A DNA stretch of 9,748 nt from JBBRLA01 sp038231615. GTDB lineage: Bacteria; Myxococcota_A; Polyangia; Palsa-1104; JAEUJZ01. Position numbers and translations under genes: made by a program. Positions within the stretch are counted from its first letter, which is position 1, and each line of letters starts with the position of its first letter. The notes beneath the pieces were generated by a model, which did no database searches, was not told the DNA's origin, and saw only the letters and a program-made list of their open reading frames with translations. The stretch is from positions 1 to 9,748 of the forward strand of contig JBBRLA010000299.1 of the NCBI GenBank assembly GCA_038231615.1, read 5' to 3'. Below, piece by piece: positions 5,816 to 9,748 of this stretch.

Positions 5816-6511
5816 TCAGTGGGACGCCACTTCCCCGCGTCGCACACCGTACTCGCCGGCCAGCTTGGAGAGCATCGACTTGAGCAGCCGGAGGATCACC
5901 CCGGCCTCAGTCTTCTCCATGTACTCACGAGAGAAGGCCATGACCATGCGCGGCGCTTCGCCATCGATCGACGAGATCTTGACATCCACAAAGGTCCACA
6001 CGTCTGCGACGGTGTAGGCGCCGTAGAGGTGATGTTCATCGCGCTTGTGGACCTGCTGGTTCTCCCACGCCGCGCACAAAAGGCCCCCGAGAAGCTGGGC
6101 CACGGGATCATGGCCCTCGACGCCGCGCTTGGCTTCCACCACCAGAACATAGGGGGGAGTGACATCCTGGTCGATACCCTCGCGCGCCAGCACGCCATCC
6201 ACCTCGCCGTGCAATTCACCGTGGAATAGCTTGGCCGCGAGCGGCACCTGAGAGTAGGCGCGCAGGTCATCCCGCTCTGCCAAGAGCAGCAGCGGATAGA
6301 TGGCCCGTGCCCAGATGGTGGCCTCGTTGGCCATCTGGGTCTTATAATAGAAGAGCCGCTTGCGCAGGAACGCGAGGAACTGTTCCTCCTCCTCGGTCAG
6401 ATCGCCTTGCTCCAGGCTTGCCCAGACAGAGGGGACGACGCCGCGGTTGTCAATCTCGGCGAATTCACGGAGCTGAGCCAGCCTTACCTGAGCAAGTGTG
6501 TAACTAGACAT
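5816..6511 (-). CDS. PD-(D/E)XK nuclease-like protein, 231 aa
   Basis: Counting from MSSYTLAQ (ATG at 6511), the protein has the core of a restriction-endonuclease fold. E63 lies in a helix; HGEVDG carries D105; the next strand YVLVVEAKRG carries E126 and K128; and a helix DPVAQLLGGLL follows with Q139. A later strand pair YGAYTVADVWTFVDVKI looks like the ...GVLTDG..W.F... segment common in this superfamily. These match the D-(X)n-E-X-K active site of type I restriction subunits and related orphan nucleases, so a metal-dependent DNase fold is likely. The substrate is unknown and no helicase or methylase gene is visible beside it. The start is uncertain: ATGs at 6517 and 6547 are in frame, the latter with AGGGAG only 2 nt upstream. 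It converges on the ATPase/DUF4276 operon and diverges from the gene at 6639. It may be an independent defence nuclease or a cargo gene. Confidence 0.82.
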   Translation of the reverse strand: MSSYTLAQVRLAQLREFAEIDNRGVVPSVWASLEQGDLTEEEEQFLAFLRKRLFYYKTQMANEATIWARAIYPLLLLAERDDLRAYSQVPLAAKLFHGELHGEVDGVLAREGIDQDVTPPYVLVVEAKRGVEGHDPVAQLLGGLLCAAWENQQVHKRDEHHLYGAYTVADVWTFVDVKISSIDGEAPRMVMAFSREYMEKTEAGVILRLLKSMLSKLAGEYGVRRGEVASH

Positions 6512-6638
6512 GATCATCACGTAGCATGCTTGGTCGGCGGGGGCCATAACTCCCTGATTTCGTGACCGCACCGATTTTGCGATCTTGTCGAGTGCTACCC
6601 CTTGCGCTTCCGAGCGGCTCTGGCTAGGCTGCGCGGCC
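6512..6638. promoter_or_regulatory. Divergent promoter region between nuclease gene and 228-aa gene
   Basis: The 127-bp gap separates the divergent starts at 6511 (minus) and 6639 (plus), so both promoters should lie here or just inside the nuclease gene's alternative 5' end. The sequence is less GC-rich than its flanks around 6545-6590. I cannot identify a confident -35/-10 pair or an operator palindrome. Confidence 0.3.
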
Positions 6639-7325
6639 ATGAAGAAACCAGCGAAACAACAGCCCTCGGACGACTCCTTCTTGAACAGCCTGGAAGCTTT
6701 CTCGCGCACGCCCGCCGAGCGTCAGATTCACGACGCCACGGCGATCCAGACCGTGATGAGATTTCCCACGGCGATCACCCTGGGCGATCAGGACCAGCCG
6801 TTCATCGAACTGTGGATCCAGTTCGGCCACCGGGACGACTCCGGCCAGCGCATCATGGACCGCTACGTGGCCCAGGTGGCCCCGGAGCTGGGTTCGCCGG
6901 AGGCCATTGCCGCCGCAAGCTGGAGGCGCACGTGGTTCTCCCTCTTCTCCATCGGCCAAAAACAGGGCCCGTACCGGGTCATCGAGGACCTGCTTCTCGG
7001 CGGGCGCTACCGCCTGAGCGAGGACCCCGAGGCCGGGCTGACTCCGGCGTACACCGTGCTCTCGTGGATGCGCCCGGCCGGGGACGTAGTGTACGGCATA
7101 GGCTCTCCAGTGGGGGTCCACGCAGAGCGAGGGCCGTGGCTGGCCGATCGCGTGCGCGAGATGATGGCCCTGCTCAGGCCGCAGCGCCCCGGCGTGGACG
7201 ACCAGAACCTGCTGCGCGAGATGGCCTTGCCGGTTCATCTCTTCCTCCGCGCCATCGCCAGCGGCAAGCCCGCCCCGGATCTGGTGGGCGCCTGGTCGGG
7301 AGCGGCCGCGGGGGCCTTGCAGTAG
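6639..7325 (+). CDS. Uncharacterised 228-aa protein
   Basis: I do not recognise the family. The start is the ATG at 6639 (MKKPAKQQPSDDSFLN), chosen because the in-frame sequence upstream to 6585 is poor and would run into the divergent promoter; only a weak AGGC lies ahead of it. The protein appears soluble and globular, with a Lys-rich N-terminus. A strand-like FIELWIQFGHRDDSG stretch is followed by helical segments around RIMDRYVAQV and a SWRRTWFSLFSIGQ block, then a Gly/Arg-Tyr turn (LLLGGRYRLSEDPEAGLTP). Its C-terminal helix is LLREMALPVHLFLRAIASG. No catalytic motif, signal peptide or membrane segment is visible. Codons are mostly G/C-ending, and the antisense 234-aa frame over the same region looks like its shadow. 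It is divergent from the PD-(D/E)XK nuclease gene and convergent with the SET fusion. A link to the nuclease is possible only by position. Confidence 0.75.
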   Translation: MKKPAKQQPSDDSFLNSLEAFSRTPAERQIHDATAIQTVMRFPTAITLGDQDQPFIELWIQFGHRDDSGQRIMDRYVAQVAPELGSPEAIAAASWRRTWFSLFSIGQKQGPYRVIEDLLLGGRYRLSEDPEAGLTPAYTVLSWMRPAGDVVYGIGSPVGVHAERGPWLADRVREMMALLRPQRPGVDDQNLLREMALPVHLFLRAIASGKPAPDLVGAWSGAAAGALQ

Positions 7326-7355
7326 CATGTGACCTGGGCGGCCCGGATCGCAACG

Positions 7356-7454
7356 CTACACCAGTTGCCAGTAGTAGGTGACGGCGAAGGTGAACAGGTT
7401 GGATTCTCCCAGCGTCATCTGCCAGAAGTCTCCGCCGGTCCCGGCGCAAGCTTC
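7356..7454 (-). pseudogene. Coding-like remnant after the SET gene stop
   Basis: In the same minus-strand frame as the SET fusion, after its TGA (7479-7481), a short Thr-rich stretch leads into EACAGTGGDFWQMTLGES and then NLFTFAVTYYWQLV before TAG at 7356-7358. The 32 codons from the Glu are mostly G/C-ending (26 by hand count) and the peptide is protein-like with alternating hydrophobic residues. No start codon or ribosome site precedes it. It could be the eroded 3' end of a separate gene or a former extension of the SET protein cut off by a stop. It lies in the convergent gap after 7325, which otherwise shows no terminator. Confidence 0.25.
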
Positions 7455-7478
7455 AAGGGTTTGGGTGGTTCGGGTCGT

Positions 7479-8411
7479 TCAGGTCTGGGCCGGGCTCAGG
7501 CCGCGGGTGGGAAACCACTGGGGACCGTAGGAGATCAGGATTTCTTCATCGGCGGCGATGTCACAAGCTGCCCAGATGATCATCAATACCCGGCTCTCAT
7601 CGGTCTGCCAGTAGGCATTCGGATGGTTCGAGTGGTTGTAGCAGGCGCCGTATCCCAGGGGCAGGGCGTACCAGCCCTCTTCGCCGGCCTCCCAGCCGAC
7701 GACATAATCGCCGAGTTCCTCGCAATACGCCTCGGTGACCAGGACCGGGCACTCTTCAAGAAGCGCGCCCTCTCGAATCGCCTTCGCCGCGAATACGCCG
7801 CGGCCCCCCAGGGGCGACGGCCGCACCTGGATTGGGGCCCGCCGCAGGCGACCATCCTCACTGAAGGAGTCGGACGGGGTTATGGGAACTCCGGGCCAGA
7901 TCCGGGGCTTGTTCTTGTGGAAGGGAAAGGGCCTCTCAGGTGCGCCGCGCCCCGTCAGTTCACACAAAAAATCCCAGGTCGGTTCGGCGAAGACATCCCA
8001 CAGGTGCAACACCTTGCCGGCCTTTGCCGCCAGTTCCCCGCAACGCTTCACATGCTGCTCATAGGCTCTTCGCCACACATCGGCCGAGAACTCCATCTGG
8101 CCGAAAAAGTCCCGCCGCGATTCGAGCGCCAGCGGGCTCAGTGCCTCGGGCGACTCCATGGCGTACCGGCTCTCGCACTCCGCGAGCCATGCATCCATGT
8201 CGCCTCGCACCGTCAGGACCAGTTGCGCGTCGTCGAGGGGCAGTTGCTCGCGGCGAAACCAGCCGGCGACCGAGCCATCGGCGACCGCGTCCACCTGGGC
8301 GCACTGAGAAATCCCCGTCGGGCGCAGCCGGGTCGAAAACCCCATGTGCTGCATCGCCGAAAGGGCCGTGAAGTTGCCAGTCGCCGTCGCACCGACGAAG
8401 TAATAGTGCAT
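7479..8411 (-). CDS. Degenerate sulfotransferase-like domain fused to a SET methyltransferase domain, 310 aa
   Basis: The C-terminal part (~194-296) is a typical bacterial SET domain: IQVRPSPLGGRGVFAAKAI (GRGVFA 203-208), YALPLGYGACYNHSNHPNA (NHSNHPNA 259-266) and DEEILISYGPQWF (289-301). These are the S-adenosylmethionine and lysine-channel motifs expected of a protein-lysine methyltransferase. The first ~170 residues follow the Sulfotransfer_4 plan. They open with a strand and turn YFVGATATGNFTALSAM leading to HMGF, then LVLTVRGDMDAWLAE (64-78), a helix DVWRRAYEQHVKRC, and VLHLWDVFAEPTWDFLCELTG...PFPFHKNK (134-168). However, the PAPS 5'-phosphate loop reads GATATGNFT rather than the usual RTGTTS type, and the 3'-phosphate Ser after the R69 strand appears absent, so sulfotransferase activity is doubtful. 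The ATG at 8411 has a weak TAGG 5 nt ahead. It lies 64 bp downstream of, and co-directional with, the glycosidase gene. The substrate is unknown. Confidence 0.85.
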   Translation of the reverse strand: MHYYFVGATATGNFTALSAMQHMGFSTRLRPTGISQCAQVDAVADGSVAGWFRREQLPLDDAQLVLTVRGDMDAWLAECESRYAMESPEALSPLALESRRDFFGQMEFSADVWRRAYEQHVKRCGELAAKAGKVLHLWDVFAEPTWDFLCELTGRGAPERPFPFHKNKPRIWPGVPITPSDSFSEDGRLRRAPIQVRPSPLGGRGVFAAKAIREGALLEECPVLVTEAYCEELGDYVVGWEAGEEGWYALPLGYGACYNHSNHPNAYWQTDESRVLMIIWAACDIAADEEILISYGPQWFPTRGLSPAQT

Positions 8412-8475
8412 GTGGCCTAACCCTACAATGCGCGCCCGGACACGTCGAGGACAAAGCCCGAAGAATGAGCAGAGT

Positions 8476-9748
8476 TTACCGGATGCTGATGGTGGCCGAG
8501 GCCGCCGAGGCCGCGGGGGAGACGGTCACGCTGAACAGCTGGGTGGTGTCGTCGTACATCACCTTGCCCGCGCTGCCCGTGGTGGCGGTCACTGTCGGCC
8601 GGGAAGGCGCGTAGCCATGAAGGGTCACCGGCCCTTCAATGCTGACACCGCGGGCATCGCTGGCGTAGACGATTGTGGCGGCGATGGTGCCCTGATCGGA
8701 AAGGTCCGCTATCCGCTGCTTGCCCAGGGAGACAAACTTGTTCTGATCACCCAGGAACGCAATGCCGGACGGGCCGATGGGCACCACGACAAAGTAGGCC
8801 CGCCCATTGGAAAGCTCCTGGCTGTAGGCCGAGCTGGCGCTTATGACCTGGCCGCTGCCCCGGTAGGTGTCGTACACATAGACCTGACCGCCGTGGCCGA
8901 GCGCCGCTGGGGTGAACGAGGCCGTCAGGTTGGCACCGACGTTGTACGCAAACACGTAGCTGGCCACCATCCCGGCGTGGTCGGTGTAGGTCGCGCCCAT
9001 GACCGGTGCGCCGGCGGCCAGCGCGCCGTGGAGGTAGGTGGCGTCTAGGGGAATGATGGGGGCGTCCGGCTTGACGATGATGCCATCGGGGCGGATCGCC
9101 CGGAGCAGGCCGGCCTTGTTGATCTGGCCCAAAGCATCGCCCACGCCAATCATGCCGGCAGACAGAGTGGCCAGAAGCAAGTTGTCCTCTTCGCCGCTCA
9201 GAAAGACGTCCACCCAGGGCCAGGTGCCCAGGGCGCCGGCCAGGCGCGAGGCATAGAGCATGTCGTGCCACCGGTTGCGCTGAAAGCGATCCGGGCTGAC
9301 GCGCACGGTGACCAAGTTGTCGTACTTGCTGCCCTGCAGGTGATGGCGCGGCAGCGGCATGCAGTATTGCAGGCTCAGTCCGCGGGACCCCATGGATTGG
9401 GCCATGTGGTCCATAAAGGCGTCCTGGTCTGCCAGGTTGTCGGTTCGCGGCAGCGCGTTCACGTCCAGCCAGTCCTGCTCATAGGTGATGACGCCGCCCT
9501 GCTTCAGATAGTCGGCGGTGCCGTTCCAGTAGGCGGGATCGACCGAGACGTTGTTCGACATGTGGTACGTGGCGCGGTACGGACTGCTGGCATCGATCCA
9601 GCGAGCGTGGGTGACAAGGGGCAGGTTGAGGGCTTTTTGGAAGGCCGGCAGGCCCTGGGGGAACACGGTCTTGTCGGCGGTATAGGTGTAGATCCCATGG
9701 GCCTTGTCGCTCCAGTCCGCGGTGGGGCCTTTGGGGTACCACCAACTG
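8476..9748 (-). CDS. GH36/raffinose-synthase-like glycosidase, C-terminal part (5' end outside window)
   Basis: The frame stays open from the TAA at 8476-8478 to the window's right edge, adding WWYPKG...IYTYTADKT upstream of the GTG at 9666. The true start is therefore outside the window and the GTG is just an internal codon. The order of segments resembles GH36-type alpha-galactosidases and raffinose synthases. An FPQGLPAFQKAL helix and a strand with THARW come first, then GGVITYEQDWLD with a nucleophile-candidate Asp (codon 9472-9474). Next are VTVRVSPDRF (acid/base region), GTWPWVDVFLSGE, and SAGMIGVGDALGQ...LLRAIRPDGIIVKPDAPIIPLD. The last corresponds to the G-x-V-x-V-S-D...LL..L..PDG..L...P..P..D pattern of that family. 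The C-terminal ~150 residues are beta-rich accessory sequence ending SATISIR. The likely role is hydrolysis or transfer of alpha-galactosides or a related sugar. Localisation is unknown because the N-terminus is missing. Confidence 0.65.
   Translation of the reverse strand, partial: SWWYPKGPTADWSDKAHGIYTYTADKTVFPQGLPAFQKALNLPLVTHARWIDASSPYRATYHMSNNVSVDPAYWNGTADYLKQGGVITYEQDWLDVNALPRTDNLADQDAFMDHMAQSMGSRGLSLQYCMPLPRHHLQGSKYDNLVTVRVSPDRFQRNRWHDMLYASRLAGALGTWPWVDVFLSGEEDNLLLATLSAGMIGVGDALGQINKAGLLRAIRPDGIIVKPDAPIIPLDATYLHGALAAGAPVMGATYTDHAGMVASYVFAYNVGANLTASFTPAALGHGGQVYVYDTYRGSGQVISASSAYSQELSNGRAYFVVVPIGPSGIAFLGDQNKFVSLGKQRIADLSDQGTIAATIVYASDARGVSIEGPVTLHGYAPSRPTVTATTGSAGKVMYDDTTQLFSVTVSPAASAASATISIR

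Noticed and set aside
5628..6017. Plus-strand frames with a GGAGG (5746-5750) and TTG at 5757
   Set aside because: A ribosome-site-like GGAGG is present, but the frame runs antisense through the C-terminus of the nuclease gene and has poor composition; the GGAGG is part of the terminator-like hairpin.

Overview
The window is high-GC bacterial DNA with mostly G/C-ending codons, tightly packed genes and few clear Shine-Dalgarno sites. Nothing here fixes the taxon. The gene content (SET methyltransferase, GH36-like hydrolase, DUF4276, alanine/proline-rich repeat protein) would suit a large-genome soil or sediment bacterium such as an acidobacterium, planctomycete or myxobacterium, but that is inference.

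Layout. (1) 144-1499, minus strand: an uncharacterised protein with a charged helical N-terminal domain and a long low-complexity C-terminal half made of two in-frame repeat arrays (four 42-bp units; eleven units at exact 18-bp spacing plus irregular ones). (2) 1500-1959: intergenic ground holding a decayed small gene whose last part resembles the end of a Uma2-type nuclease. (3) 1960-5674, plus strand: three genes joined by stop/start overlaps: a 608-aa unrecognised protein, a 407-aa ABC-fold AAA ATPase, and a 223-aa DUF4276 protein. (4) 5816-6511, minus strand: a stand-alone PD-(D/E)XK nuclease-like protein, with a weak terminator candidate between it and the three-gene operon. (5) 6639-7325, plus strand: a 228-aa unrecognised protein, divergent from the nuclease. 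(6) 7479-8411, minus strand: a degenerate sulfotransferase-like domain fused to a SET lysine methyltransferase domain, followed by a short coding-like tail beyond its stop. (7) 8476-9748, minus strand: the C-terminal part of a GH36/raffinose-synthase-like glycosidase, cut by the window end.

The best candidate for an undescribed system is the three-gene operon at 1960-5674. An ABC-type ATPase translationally coupled to a DUF4276 protein, and preceded by a large unknown partner, resembles the architecture of anti-phage systems built on OLD/AAA15-like ATPases with Toprim-like effectors. A nuclease of the restriction-endonuclease fold next door, and a possible Uma2 remnant upstream, fit a defence-island setting. 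The role is inferred from architecture only. The second notable item is the sulfotransferase-like/SET fusion.
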